From Nocardia australiensis (GTDB taxonomy: Bacteria > Actinomycetota > Actinomycetes > Mycobacteriales > Mycobacteriaceae): a DNA stretch of 64,000 bases. Below the pieces are notes generated by a model. That model was not told the origin of the DNA and did no database searches. It saw only the letters and a program-made list of their open reading frames with translations. Below are positions 9,189-17,849 of the stretch, piece by piece. The position numbers and the translations under genes were made by a program. The stretch lies in assembly GCF_020733705.1 (NCBI RefSeq), contig NZ_JAJFZM010000017.1, forward strand, positions 1-64,000, written 5' to 3'. The stretch's first letter is position 1; each line of letters begins with the position of its first letter.

Positions 9189-9533
9189 ATGGCTCGGTTC
9201 GGGTACGCGCGGGTCTCGACCCGCGGGCAGAAAGACGATTCCCAGATCGACGCGCTCACCGCGGCCGGGCGGTTCCTGTTCCATGTCATCGCCGCGATGG
9301 ACGAGATGCTGGCCGACCTGATCAGCGAGGGCACCCTCGAGGGTCTGGAGTCCGCGCGGGCCCGCGGCCGCGCCGGCGGGCGCCCGCCGAGCATGAGTGA
9401 GTTACAGGTGCTCAAGGCACGCGAGATGTATGCCGAGTGCGACGAGCGCGGACGCCGCCGCTACACCGTCGCCCAGATCGCCGAGACGTTCGCGGTGTCC
9501 CGCAAGACCGTCTACCGCAACCTCGAACGGTGA
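9189..9533 (+). pseudogene. tnpR: TnpR resolvase with internal deletion
   Basis: 114 residues, against about 185-200 in intact relatives. The N-terminus ARFGYARVSTRGQKDDSQ carries the catalytic Ser10. After DALTAAG the sequence jumps directly to RFLFHVIAAMDEMLADLI, in frame, losing about 60-70 residues that include the conserved arginines and core strands of the catalytic domain. The C-terminal helix-turn-helix (TVAQIAETFAVSRKTVYRNL) is intact. The product could still bind res but should not catalyse recombination; it might act as a repressor. Confidence 0.85.
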
Positions 9534-9586
9534 GTGCTCGGGAGTTGTTGGTGCGGGACCGATCTCGCCCGTCCGGTGGTGTGTTC

Positions 9587-9984
9587 TCAGCCTCGGCGCA
9601 GTTGTTCCTCGGCACGGTCGAGCAGTTCGCGGACGTGGCGGTGGGCGGCGAGGTAGTCCGCGGTGGTGGGGGCGGTGTTGTGGCCACGGCTGTCCGCGAG
9701 GGCGTGGGCGTGGTCGGTGATTTCGCGTTCGGCTTCTGCTTCCAGCGCCCGGACCGCGTCTTGTGCACGAGCGGCGGCGGCCTGCTCCGGGTGGGCCAAC
9801 TCCCATTCGCGGCTCGTCCGCGCTGCCGCCGAGAGTAACCGGGCCAGGCAAGCGCGGGCGATCCACGCCGAAAGGTCGTCTCCGGCCGCTTCACGAACCT
9901 GCGCCAGGTGCGCTTCTTCCCGGTCTCCTTGAACGCCTCGGCGAGATCGCGATGAGCCTTGCTGAACGCGGTGGTGTCGAACAC
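9587..9984 (-). pseudogene. Frameshifted small protein, possibly antitoxin-like
   Basis: Reading from the ATG at 9984 gives MFDTTAFSKAHRDLAEAFKE and then TGKKRTWRRFV. Near 9878 the sensible frame changes by one base to REAAGDDLSAWIARACLARL, ending EEQLRRG-stop at 9587. The second half, with DDLSAWI-type helices followed by a Glu/Ala-rich tail, resembles ribbon-helix-helix antitoxins of actinobacteria, but this is an impression only. A single-base indel would explain the break. Confidence 0.5.
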
Positions 9985-9997
9985 CGACTTCTGGAAC

Positions 9998-10323
9998 TGC
10001 GGCGTCGCTGCACTGCGGCGCGGACGCCGATCTCATCGTCGACGGCGTGCTGATCGAACTCAAGACGCGATTGGGCAGCCTCAACCGCAAAATCCGGCCA
10101 GCGCTCGGACTCACTCTCACTGGCCGACATCTACCAGGTCATCGGTTACGTCCTGTTCGACACCATCGACGCGTTCGGCCTCCACACCGTGGCGCTCTAC
10201 TCCGCCCGCTACGGGGCCCTGCACCAGTGGCCGCTGCGGCAGCTGCTCGACACCCTCGCCGGCGCACCGATCGACCTCGCCACCGAGCGGGCCACGGTCT
10301 CGGCACTGCTCGGCACCCGATAG
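9998..10323 (+). pseudogene. Remnant of a PD-(D/E)XK-like protein
   Basis: One frame gives ADADLIVDGVLIELKTRLGS from about 10,020. After a frame change near 10,100 another gives LADIYQVIGYVLFDTIDAFG and continues to a stop at 10,321-10,323. The D-x-x-I-x-x-x-x-x-x-E-x-K spacing is reminiscent of a nuclease-type active site, but the 5' half is missing. It lies inside the transposon, convergent with tnpA. Confidence 0.5.
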
Positions 10324-10335
10324 CGCGGCATCCGG

Positions 10336-12418
10336 TCAGAACAGGGTGTCGCGCACCCGCAGCGGCCGATAGCCGGTCGGTCCGAGCGCCGCGAGCTCGG
10401 CGTCGATATCGACCTCGATCGCGCCGAAGAAATTGATGTTCTCGCCGTGCGCCGGACTGATATGGGCCAAAACCTCGTCATCGATGCGCCGTCCAGCACG
10501 GCGCATCTGCTCGACCGCGAGACCGTAATACTCTGTGGTCCAAGCGATCACCGCGTTCGTAGCCAGGGTCAAACACCACGCTTGCTCGGTCTGATCCTCG
10601 AGCTGGCGGGCGCGGATCATGCCCTCGTGCGCGTAGAGCAGGTCCCGGCGCAGCGCGTGCAGCGATTCGCCCTTGTTGAGCTGGCGAGCAATCTTGCGCC
10701 GATAGTCCGGATCGGCGAGATATTTCGCGGCGTAGATGGTGCGCCGCAGCGCCCCGTACTCCTTGAGCGCCGCGGCCAGGGTGTTCTGCCGCCCGGACGC
10801 CGAGAGCTTGCCAACCAGCAGCGAGGCGGTGGCGTGCCCGAACTTCAACGACCCGGCCAACCGCAGCAGGTCGTCCCAGTGCTCATCGATCAGATCCAGG
10901 TTCGCCTTGCGCGTCATCAACGACCCGGTATGAGGGAAACGGGCCTCGGTCTCGGCGCGAGCGCCGGGCCGATACAGGGTGATTCGGCCCAGGTCCCGGA
11001 TCCGGGGCGAGAGCTGCATCCCCAGCAGGTCGAACAACCCGAAGTTCACCAAAGTGACACCGTGGGTATCGGTGGCGTGCTCGGTGATCGGCAGATCCGT
11101 TGCGTTACCGAGGATTTCATCGAGCACATAGTGCGCTTCACGTTTGGTGGCGACAATGATCTTCGTGCCGCAGGTGGCATGCTGATCGGTGACGTGGGTA
11201 TAGGTACTGAGCCCTTCGTTGGCGAAATAACGGCTCAACGCCCGCGCGGTGATCGACTTGCCGCGCGTGGGGAACCGCTGCCCGTCGCTCGACGAGAGCG
11301 TCCCGGCACCGAACACCGAGGTCAGCGGTAACCGTTGGTGGTAGTCGATCAGGGCCAGGTTCGCCGCGCGCAGGGTCTCCTCGCGCACATACCATTCCGA
11401 AGTCCAGGCCAGGATGTCATAGGAGATGCCGCAGGCCTCGGCCATCCGGGTCAACCCCAGATTCGTCGAGTAAGCCAGCAGCACCGCGATCAGGTTGCGT
11501 TTCAACTCCGGTGTACGGGACTGCTTTCCACCGGCGTGGGTGAAACAGTCCAAACACCCGGTGCGTTTGTCCAGCTCGATCAGCAGCGACACGATCGGCG
11601 CGAACGGCAGCATCTCGGTCAGCTCCGCCTTGAGCGCCTTCGCTTCGTCGGGAACGTCCTCAGCGGTCAACGGTGAGATCACCAGCTCCCCGGCCTCGTC
11701 CACCCGGACCGGGCCGTCCCCGTCATCGAGCACTGCCTCGAGTTCGGCGACCGCGGCGTGCAGCTCGTCGACCACCTCGGCCAGCGCCCGCCCCGGATCG
11801 GCGGGTTTGCCGACCAAGCGGCAGAACTCGACGCGCTGCGGGCCCCACTGCTCGGCGGTGAGCAAGTAAGCGGCCGGGTCGGCGTAGCGGCGTGAGCCGG
11901 GCACGAACACGTCCCCGCTGCGCAACCCGTCCCGCAACCCGAGCAGCACGCACAACTCCCAGTAGTGCCGATACGCGGTCGAGCTGCCGGTCTTTCGGGC
12001 TTGGTCGAGGTAACCACGCCACTTCGCCGGGACGAACCCCGCCGGTGCTTCGTCGAAGACCTTGCGGCGCCCGGTGGCGTTCAGTTCGCGCAGCATCGCG
12101 ACCGCGATCAGCAGCTCGCTCGCCGCGGTGCCACCAGCGAAACGAACCGATTCCAGCACCGCGGGGGTGAACTGGCGCGGATAGTTGTAGGAGGAATCCA
12201 GGGCGGCCAGATGTCCGTGATCACGGGGAAGGCGCGGTTTGGCCTGTGCGAGCGCGGCACGCAGGCGTCAGCGTGAAATACCGGAACAGCTCCTCGCGGC
12301 TGATCTCCGGGAACCCCCGCAGACGCTCCAACTCCTCGTCCGCGAACACCCGCGTCGCCACGAACCACACCCTCCACCCGCGCCGAACAACCTCATCGGC
12401 AGACAAGCCAAGCACCAA
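10336..12418 (-). pseudogene. tnpA: Tn3-family transposase TnpA, internally deleted
   Basis: The N-terminus (VLGLSADEVVRRGWRVWFVA ... FRYFTLTPA) starts near 12,418 (TTG) or 12,415 (GTG). It breaks off near 12,260, where the frame changes to QAKPRLPRDHGHLAALDSSY, and the rest continues to 10,336. About 650 of the usual ~990 residues remain; roughly 0.9 kb between residue ~52 and ~370 is missing and the frame is lost. The retained C-terminal part keeps plausible DDE residues: D in SSSDGQRF, D in TDTHGV, E in NKGESLH. A 607-residue frame starting at 12,159 could still be translated. Confidence 0.88.
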
Positions 12419-12462
12419 ACACTCAGCGCCGCAGCCAGAACCACGAAACCGCCCGACCAGCG

Positions 12463-12508
12463 GCTACCCGAACTTCGTTGGTTTTTGCGCGGTTACTACC
12501 GGAACCCC
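12463..12508 (-). repeat. Right terminal inverted repeat
   Basis: Exact reverse complement of 7745-7790. It is followed immediately by the second TGTTC copy (12,509-12,513). Confidence 0.95.
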
Positions 12509-12513
12509 TGTTC
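12509..12513. repeat. Target-site duplication, right copy
   Basis: TGTTC, matching 7740-7744. Removing the element and one copy restores a continuous gluD-recX spacer. Confidence 0.92.
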
Positions 12514-12614
12514 GCGGCGACAACTCCGAGCCGGTGGACGCTGCCGATGGGCCGATGGTGTATCGGACCACGGCACGCAGGCCGGTGGAATGGCCGATTG
12601 TCGCGTTGCTCGCG

Positions 12615-13475
12615 CTAATCGAGCGAATCGGGAAGATTTTCGGCGTCAGCGGCCGAGCCATGGGCTGCCAGTTCCGCTTTCACCACCCGATAAGCGGTGG
12701 ACTGGTTGTAGCCGCGACGGGCGAGCATGCCGACCAGGCGGCGAATTGCCTTGTCGCGATCCAGGTTTGCAGGCATGGTCCGCAGTTTCCGGCGGACGAG
12801 GTCGATGGCGCGAGATTCCTCGTCATCGGCGGTGATAGCCGCGAGCGCGGGAGCGGCGTCGGATTGGGCGACACCCTTACGACGCAGTTCCTGGGCCAGT
12901 GCCTGTTTCCCCTTACCGGAGAAGGTATGACGGGCGTGCACCCATTCTTCGGCGAAGGCGGCGTCATCTATAAGGCCGACGTCGGTGAGACGGGCGAGGG
13001 CACTCTCGGACACCTCGGCGGTAAATCCCTTGGCCGCCAAGCGTTGTGCGAGCTCGGCGCGACTTCGAGCACGGACGGCGAGCAGGCGTAGACACGCATC
13101 CTTTGCCTGCTCAACCGTCCCGCCCTGCGGGGCTGGTTCCGATGAGGACCGGCGGGTGCCGGCCTGTTTCGGTCCCGATGGACCCCACTCGGATCCGGCC
13201 GCCACCGAATCCGCCTCCCATCGGCTTCCCGAACCAGAATCGTCCGATGGGCCGGTCTGCGATCCCCTACGCCGCGATACGGCCCCGGTCGAGCGCGCCC
13301 GCTGCGGTTCGAGCGCGCCCGACCAGGTTCCTCCCATGTCCGAGGCGACCGGATCGGCGGATCGGCCGGCAGCGGACAGGAGTTCATGCAACCGGCGCCG
13401 CGCATCGTTCACCGGGTCGGCCCGCTCCTCGGGAGCGAGCCGACCGGAACGTTGCGGCATACGTCGGTCGTTCAT
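12615..13475 (-). CDS. recX: Regulatory protein RecX
   Basis: 286 residues. RecX binds RecA filaments and limits recombinase activity. The conserved part is residues ~125-285: AKDACLRLLAVRARSRAELA, LTDVGLIDDAAFAEEWVHAR and RLVGMLARRGYNQSTAYRVV, the three-helix repeats of the family. The first ~120 residues are Ser/Gly/Arg/Pro-rich low-complexity sequence not found in typical RecX. The ATG at 13,475 follows the recA stop by four bases, so the two are co-transcribed. The C-terminus is intact despite the nearby transposon. Confidence 0.93.
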   Translation of the reverse strand: MNDRRMPQRSGRLAPEERADPVNDARRRLHELLSAAGRSADPVASDMGGTWSGALEPQRARSTGAVSRRRGSQTGPSDDSGSGSRWEADSVAAGSEWGPSGPKQAGTRRSSSEPAPQGGTVEQAKDACLRLLAVRARSRAELAQRLAAKGFTAEVSESALARLTDVGLIDDAAFAEEWVHARHTFSGKGKQALAQELRRKGVAQSDAAPALAAITADDEESRAIDLVRRKLRTMPANLDRDKAIRRLVGMLARRGYNQSTAYRVVKAELAAHGSAADAENLPDSLD

Positions 13476-13479
13476 CGGA

Positions 13480-14523
13480 TCAGAAATCGGCGGGCACCTC
13501 GGCCGCGTCACCCGCGGTCACATCGGCGCCGATACCGAGCTTTTCCTTGATCTTCTTCTCGATCTCGTCGCGGATATCGGTGTTCTCCAGCAGGAACTTG
13601 CGGGCGTTCTCCTTGCCCTGCCCCAGCTGGTCGCCCTCGTAGGTGTACCAAGAGCCTGACTTGCGGACGAAGCCGTGCTCGACACCCATATCGATGAGCG
13701 ACCCCTCCTTGGAAATGCCGTGGCCGTAGAGGATGTCGAACTCGGCCTGCTTGAACGGCGGGCTGACCTTGTTCTTCACGACCTTCACCCGGGTACGGTT
13801 ACCGACCGCGTCGGTACCGTCCTTGAGCGTCTCGATGCGGCGCACGTCCAGGCGGACGGAGGCGTAGAACTTCAGCGCTTTACCGCCCGTGGTGGTTTCG
13901 GGAGAACCGAACATCACACCGATCTTCTCGCGCAACTGGTTGATGAAGATCGCGGTGGTGCCCGAGTTATTCATCGCACCGGTCATCTTGCGCAGCGCCT
14001 GGCTCATCAAGCGGGCCTGCAGACCCACGTGGCTATCACCCATCTCGCCTTCGATCTCGGCGCGCGGCACCAGCGCGGCCACCGAGTCGATGACGATGAT
14101 GTCCAGCGCGCCGGAACGGATCAGCATGTCGGCGATTTCCAGCGCCTGCTCACCGGTATCCGGCTGCGAGACGAGCAGGGCGTCGGTATCGACCCCGAGC
14201 TTGCGGGCGTACTCGGGATCGAGCGCGTGCTCGGCGTCGATGAAGGCCGCGACACCGCCCGCTGCCTGCGCATTGGCCACCGCGTGCAGTGCGACGGTCG
14301 TCTTACCCGAGGACTCCGGACCGTAGATCTCCACAACACGACCACGCGGCAGCCCTCCGATGCCGAGGGCGACATCCAGCGCGATGGAACCGGTCGGGAT
14401 CACCGAGATGGGCTGGCGGGCCTCCTCACCGAGTCGCATGACCGCGCCCTTGCCGAAACTCTTCTCCACCTGAGCCAGCGCAAGCTCGAGCGCCTTGTCG
14501 CGGTCGTAGGCCTGTGGTGCCAT
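13480..14523 (-). CDS. recA: Recombinase RecA
   Basis: 347 residues. RecA is the ATP-dependent strand-exchange protein and coprotease for LexA cleavage. Walker A GPESSGKT is at 68-75 and Walker B is LDIIVIDSVAALVP. L1 contains MGDSHVGLQARLMSQALRK and L2 contains FINQLREKIGVMFGSPETTT. No intein is present, unlike M. tuberculosis RecA. The start is the ATG at 14,523, preceded by AAGGGGA; the open frame extends 24 codons further without conservation. Upstream are a PafBC-type promoter and a LexA box. Confidence 0.97.
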   Translation of the reverse strand: MAPQAYDRDKALELALAQVEKSFGKGAVMRLGEEARQPISVIPTGSIALDVALGIGGLPRGRVVEIYGPESSGKTTVALHAVANAQAAGGVAAFIDAEHALDPEYARKLGVDTDALLVSQPDTGEQALEIADMLIRSGALDIIVIDSVAALVPRAEIEGEMGDSHVGLQARLMSQALRKMTGAMNNSGTTAIFINQLREKIGVMFGSPETTTGGKALKFYASVRLDVRRIETLKDGTDAVGNRTRVKVVKNKVSPPFKQAEFDILYGHGISKEGSLIDMGVEHGFVRKSGSWYTYEGDQLGQGKENARKFLLENTDIRDEIEKKIKEKLGIGADVTAGDAAEVPADF

Positions 14524-14572
14524 GTCTTGATCCCCTTTTCGACGGGTGAGTCTCGTTTTTTGGTTGGCGCCC

Positions 14573-14595
14573 ACATTAGAGGGCGGCACCGACAA
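14573..14595 (-). promoter_or_regulatory. PafBC-type (RecA-NDp) promoter of recA
   Basis: On the minus strand TTGTCGGTG, 8 bases, then TAATGT. This matches the mycobacterial LexA-independent DNA-damage promoter pattern TTGTCRGTG-N8-TAnnnT. The predicted transcript would start about 40 bases before the recA ATG. Confidence 0.7.
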
Positions 14596-14614
14596 GTTCT
14601 GACGACCAGCCTAG

Positions 14615-14630
14615 ACGAACAGGTGTTCGA
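14615..14630 (-). promoter_or_regulatory. LexA (SOS) box upstream of recA
   Basis: TCGAAC-ACCT-GTTCGT on the minus strand, one base from the mycobacterial/Gram-positive consensus TCGAAC-N4-GTTCGA. It lies 92 bases upstream of the recA start. Confidence 0.75.
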
Positions 14631-14854
14631 GTCAAGCGACGTGCCCGGCAACTCCGGAAGCGACTTCTCCGGCCTGGGACAACAGTTAGCTATCGATCAT
14701 CGCACCAGCGAAATAGATCATCGCACCAGCGAAATCCGATCACTGTCCAACAGCGTCTGCGCCTGATGAACACCCGGCGGATCGAGGCAACCTGCGGCAA
14801 CCGCACCAAGGCGGCTGGGCACTACGCGAAGAAACCCTGAGCGCCGCCGAAGTC

Positions 14855-16099
14855 TCAGAAGAGTTCGTCGAGCAGCCGGTAGTAGTCCAGCCGACGCTGA
14901 TCGGGCTTGTCGAGTCCATACGCCGTGAAGAAGGTGCGCACCTCATCGGCGCCGAAGTCGTCCGACAGATCGCGCGCGGCGAGCGCGAGGTCGCGATATC
15001 GGTCCGCCACACCGAGACCGCCGACGTCGATCAGAATGCCGCCCTCCAGCATGTTGGCGGGCGTGAAATCGCCATGTGCGACAACAAGGTCCGCCTCATC
15101 CTGGCGCTCGGAAAGCAGCCTGGCAAGCACCTGCCCGGGGTCGAGGCCACGGTGGTCGTCATCGAAATCGGCCGGATCGACCAAACCCTCGATCACACGT
15201 CTACGGGCCTGCGCCAGCATGACATCCAGTCCCCCGTCGAACGGGCACTCGGCAATCGGAATGCTGTGCAGTCTCCGCAGCAACGCACCCATGATCGCGC
15301 CGACTGTCGCGCACGCGGTATCGGTGACCCGCGTCCCATTGTCTGCCCGAGCCGCCAGACTCGGCACTGCGGCGTCGGCCAGCACCAGGACGTCCTCGTC
15401 GAACAGGACGAGGCCAGGCAGTCGAATCCCGCGGTTACGCAGCCAGTTCATCCGCGCGTGCTCCGCGACCGCCCCGGGACCACGCTTTACCCAGTAGGTG
15501 CCGTTGACGAACGTGACACCGCCGCTGAGTCCCTCATGTTCATCCGAATACCTCGGCGCATCGCCGAATAGCGCGGATACGGCCTCGGGCCATTCGATCG
15601 GCAGCCGATCCAACGCGTTGAGCGTCGCGCGCGTCGACTCGATCAGCTCTGTATCCGACTCCGCGCTACGCAGTGCCAGCGCCTCACCCAAAAGCGTCCG
15701 TGCCTCGATAAGCCTGCCCTGCTCGGCCAGTGCCGTGCCCAGGTGCTGCAGGGCAAACGACTGCACCTCCGGCACGTCGCCGCGCGCGAGTGCCAGCGCA
15801 TGCCGATAGAGCGATTCGGCGGTCGGCACATCACCCCGGTAGCGGTACACGTCGCCCAGATTGATCAGTACCGCGGCCCGCCGCCGCTCGGTATCGGCGA
15901 GCTCCAGCGCGCGATCGAGTTGGTCGAGGGCCTCCTCGTAGCGACCGAGCAGCAGTAGGTCGGTGCCGAGATGGCGGAAGTCGGCGTAGTCGGCGGGCCG
16001 GGCCGCCGCGACCCGAGCGGTCAGCCGCTCCCGATCGGCGGCAACCATGCGCAGCCGCTCGTCGAGGCGGAAATTCTTACCAGCGGCCGCGGGGCACAT
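14855..16099 (-). CDS. TPR protein fused to an APH-family phosphotransferase domain
   Basis: 414 residues. The N-terminal half (~1-155) has tetratricopeptide-like helix pairs (GRYEEALDQLDRALELADTE, VLINLGDVYRYRGDVPTAES). The second half resembles aminoglycoside 3'-phosphotransferase/choline kinase folds: GTYWVKRGPGA (nucleotide-binding Lys), catalytic loop VVAHGDFTPANML (HGD...N), metal Asp in ILIDVGGLGVADRYRDLA, and the terminal YYRLLDELF seen in APH(3')-like enzymes. The start at 16,099 overlaps DUF3046; an ATG at 16,129 is possible. Substrate is unknown; it could be a small-molecule or resistance kinase. Confidence 0.75.
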   Translation of the reverse strand: MCPAAAGKNFRLDERLRMVAADRERLTARVAAARPADYADFRHLGTDLLLLGRYEEALDQLDRALELADTERRRAAVLINLGDVYRYRGDVPTAESLYRHALALARGDVPEVQSFALQHLGTALAEQGRLIEARTLLGEALALRSAESDTELIESTRATLNALDRLPIEWPEAVSALFGDAPRYSDEHEGLSGGVTFVNGTYWVKRGPGAVAEHARMNWLRNRGIRLPGLVLFDEDVLVLADAAVPSLAARADNGTRVTDTACATVGAIMGALLRRLHSIPIAECPFDGGLDVMLAQARRRVIEGLVDPADFDDDHRGLDPGQVLARLLSERQDEADLVVAHGDFTPANMLEGGILIDVGGLGVADRYRDLALAARDLSDDFGADEVRTFFTAYGLDKPDQRRLDYYRLLDELF

Positions 16100-16280
16100 C
16101 GAAGTCCGCACACAATGCGCGCCATACATCCCGTGGATCGACGCCCGCCTCGATGGCGGCGGCGCCGGTACGTCCGCCCATCGCCGGGATCACATGATCG
16201 GTCAGCAGTGCATCACCGCGGGCCACCCCGAACTCGGTGTGCAACAGTTCCTGGAACTCGGTCAACCGCACCGGGTTCAA
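16077..16280 (-). CDS. DUF3046 domain protein
   Basis: 67 residues. The pattern RLTEFQELLHTEFG ... LLTDHVIPAMGGRT ... EAGVDPRDVWRALCADFDVP is the DUF3046 signature, found beside recA in mycobacteria as Rv2738c. Function is unknown. It overlaps the following TPR-APH start by 23 bases and follows the glycosyltransferase gene by ~40 bases, so the three are probably one transcript. Confidence 0.88.
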   Translation of the reverse strand: MNPVRLTEFQELLHTEFGVARGDALLTDHVIPAMGGRTGAAAIEAGVDPRDVWRALCADFDVPRGRW

Positions 16281-16321
16281 GATACTCGTGCCCGCGCGGT
16301 CGGCGCGGCTGGCCCAGGCTC

Positions 16322-17485
16322 CTACCGGGCACTCACATTGTCGAGCACCTCATGACACAGCCGGATCGGATCCGATACCGCGGCGACTCCCGCTGCCGCG
16401 GCCTCGGCGGCGGCGGTATAGCCGGGGTCATCGAGCAGATCGAGCACGGCGGTACGCACGGATTCGGCGGTGAGTGGACGGATCAGGATCGAACTGCCTT
16501 GCCGGACGGCACGATTGGCGAGTTCCCACTGGTCTCCGCCACCGGGAACAGTAACGATCGGGACCCCCGCGAGTAACGATTTGGCCAGCAACCCATGGCC
16601 ACCGCCACCCACGACAACCGAAGCGTGCGTGAGCAATTCGTCTTGGCGGCCGAGTCCGGCGCTCGCCCAATCGGGCAGGCCGGCCGGCGGGGTGTCCAGC
16701 ATCGAAATCGCCACACGCACACCGGCTCCGTCCAATGCCTCCAGGACGGTATCGACCATGCCCACGACGCCGGTGTGCGCGGTCGACGGTGCCACCATCA
16801 CCAGCGGTTCGTCTCCGAGCGGCGGCGAAAGAAGCTCGCTCGTCGGCTCCCACAGCAGCGGGCCGACCAAATGCGTGTTGTCCGGCCAGTCCGGACGCGG
16901 CATCTCGAGGGCGGGCAGGGTGGCGATCAGCCGGGCGGCGGGCCCGGGGTCGGTGGCGGGCAGCCCGACGCTCTCGCGAGCATGTTCACGCTGACGCAGA
17001 CCGTTGCGGATGGCCCTGGCGGTCATGGTGCGCAATACGTTGTCGCGCAGTTTGCCGCGCACACCCTCCCCCGGCGCGAGTCCGCTCCCGATGGGCGGCA
17101 ACGCCTTCGACGGTAGGTACAGCGGATGCGGGGACAGCTCCACCCACGGCACGCCGAGTCGTTCGGCGGCCATGCCGCCACCCGCGGTGAGCACATCCGA
17201 CACCACCAGCTCCGGCAGCATCGCGCTCAGGTCCGGCAGGATTTCCGTCGAAATATGTGCGGCCCGTTCATGAATGCGCCGGCCCGCGTCACTGTCGTCG
17301 TCGACCGCGCGCGGCGCGAGGCCCTTGAGCCTGCGCACCGGGATACCGGCATCCCGGGCGGCATCGAACCACCGCGGTCCGGTGAACAGCACGGGCTCAT
17401 CGCCGACGGCCAGGAACCGTTCGCACAGCGCCAACGCGGGAAACGCATGCCCTGGATCCGGCCCAGCTACTACGGCAACACGCAT
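16322..17485 (-). CDS. Glycosyltransferase, UGT/MGT-like (GT-B fold)
   Basis: 387 residues from the ATG at 17,485. The N-terminal Rossmann half opens MRVAVVAGPDPGHAFPALAL. The C-terminal donor-binding half has VVVGGGGHGLLAKSLLAGVP followed by IVTVPGGGDQWELANR, resembling the nucleotide-sugar motif of macrolide and flavonoid glycosyltransferases. It is the positional equivalent of M. tuberculosis Rv2739c, next to DUF3046. Acceptor and sugar donor are unknown. Confidence 0.85.
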   Translation of the reverse strand: MRVAVVAGPDPGHAFPALALCERFLAVGDEPVLFTGPRWFDAARDAGIPVRRLKGLAPRAVDDDSDAGRRIHERAAHISTEILPDLSAMLPELVVSDVLTAGGGMAAERLGVPWVELSPHPLYLPSKALPPIGSGLAPGEGVRGKLRDNVLRTMTARAIRNGLRQREHARESVGLPATDPGPAARLIATLPALEMPRPDWPDNTHLVGPLLWEPTSELLSPPLGDEPLVMVAPSTAHTGVVGMVDTVLEALDGAGVRVAISMLDTPPAGLPDWASAGLGRQDELLTHASVVVGGGGHGLLAKSLLAGVPIVTVPGGGDQWELANRAVRQGSSILIRPLTAESVRTAVLDLLDDPGYTAAAEAAAAGVAAVSDPIRLCHEVLDNVSAR

Positions 17486-17849
17486 TCGACCAGACTGCCA
17501 CACTGACAATCGCGCCGGGCGAAGCCATCACGTCTTGCCCGCCCGCAGGATGTTTCCCCAGGCGATGTGCAATGGCCCCGCAGCGCACAACGCGAGATGC
17601 CACGATGGTCTAGACCATTGAGACCGTAGCTCGAGGATGACAGTGCCCATCCGCACTGTGGATGAATTGATGAGCCTGCTGAGCGATTGCGCCGACATCT
17701 GGGATCAGCCCGGTCGCGGCGGCGGGCTGTCATAGAGCGCGTCGCTGCCGCGAACTGAATCGCGCCCACTCGCCCGGAATCCCCGCGTTGTCATCGCATA
17801 CATCGCCGATGTAAGGATCCGAGGCCACGGATCGGCCCCCGCGCGGCCG
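17486..17849. other. Intergenic region with a short open frame
   Basis: 364 bases. A 32-codon frame at 17,637-17,735 (+) reads MTVPIRTVDELMSLLSDCAD and then IWDQPGRGGGLS-stop. It resembles the N-terminus of a larger protein and may be a gene remnant. I see no other feature. Confidence 0.4.

Larger units (their letters stand above)
7745..12508. mobile_element. Tn3-family transposon, internally decayed
   Basis: The 4,764-bp element is bounded by perfect 46-bp inverted repeats beginning GGGGTTCCGG and by TGTTC duplications. Contents left to right: unassigned DNA, a GNAT gene, a probable res region, a tnpR with an internal deletion, two frameshifted passenger remnants, and a tnpA with a large internal deletion. 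The ends and duplication are intact while the transposition genes are broken. So it is either an insertion that decayed internally or a non-autonomous derivative moved by a transposase acting in trans. It separates gluABCD from recX. Confidence 0.92.

Noticed and set aside
13480..14523. A RecA intein as in M. tuberculosis
   Set aside because: The coding sequence is continuous, 347 residues, with no insertion at the Walker A or other sites.
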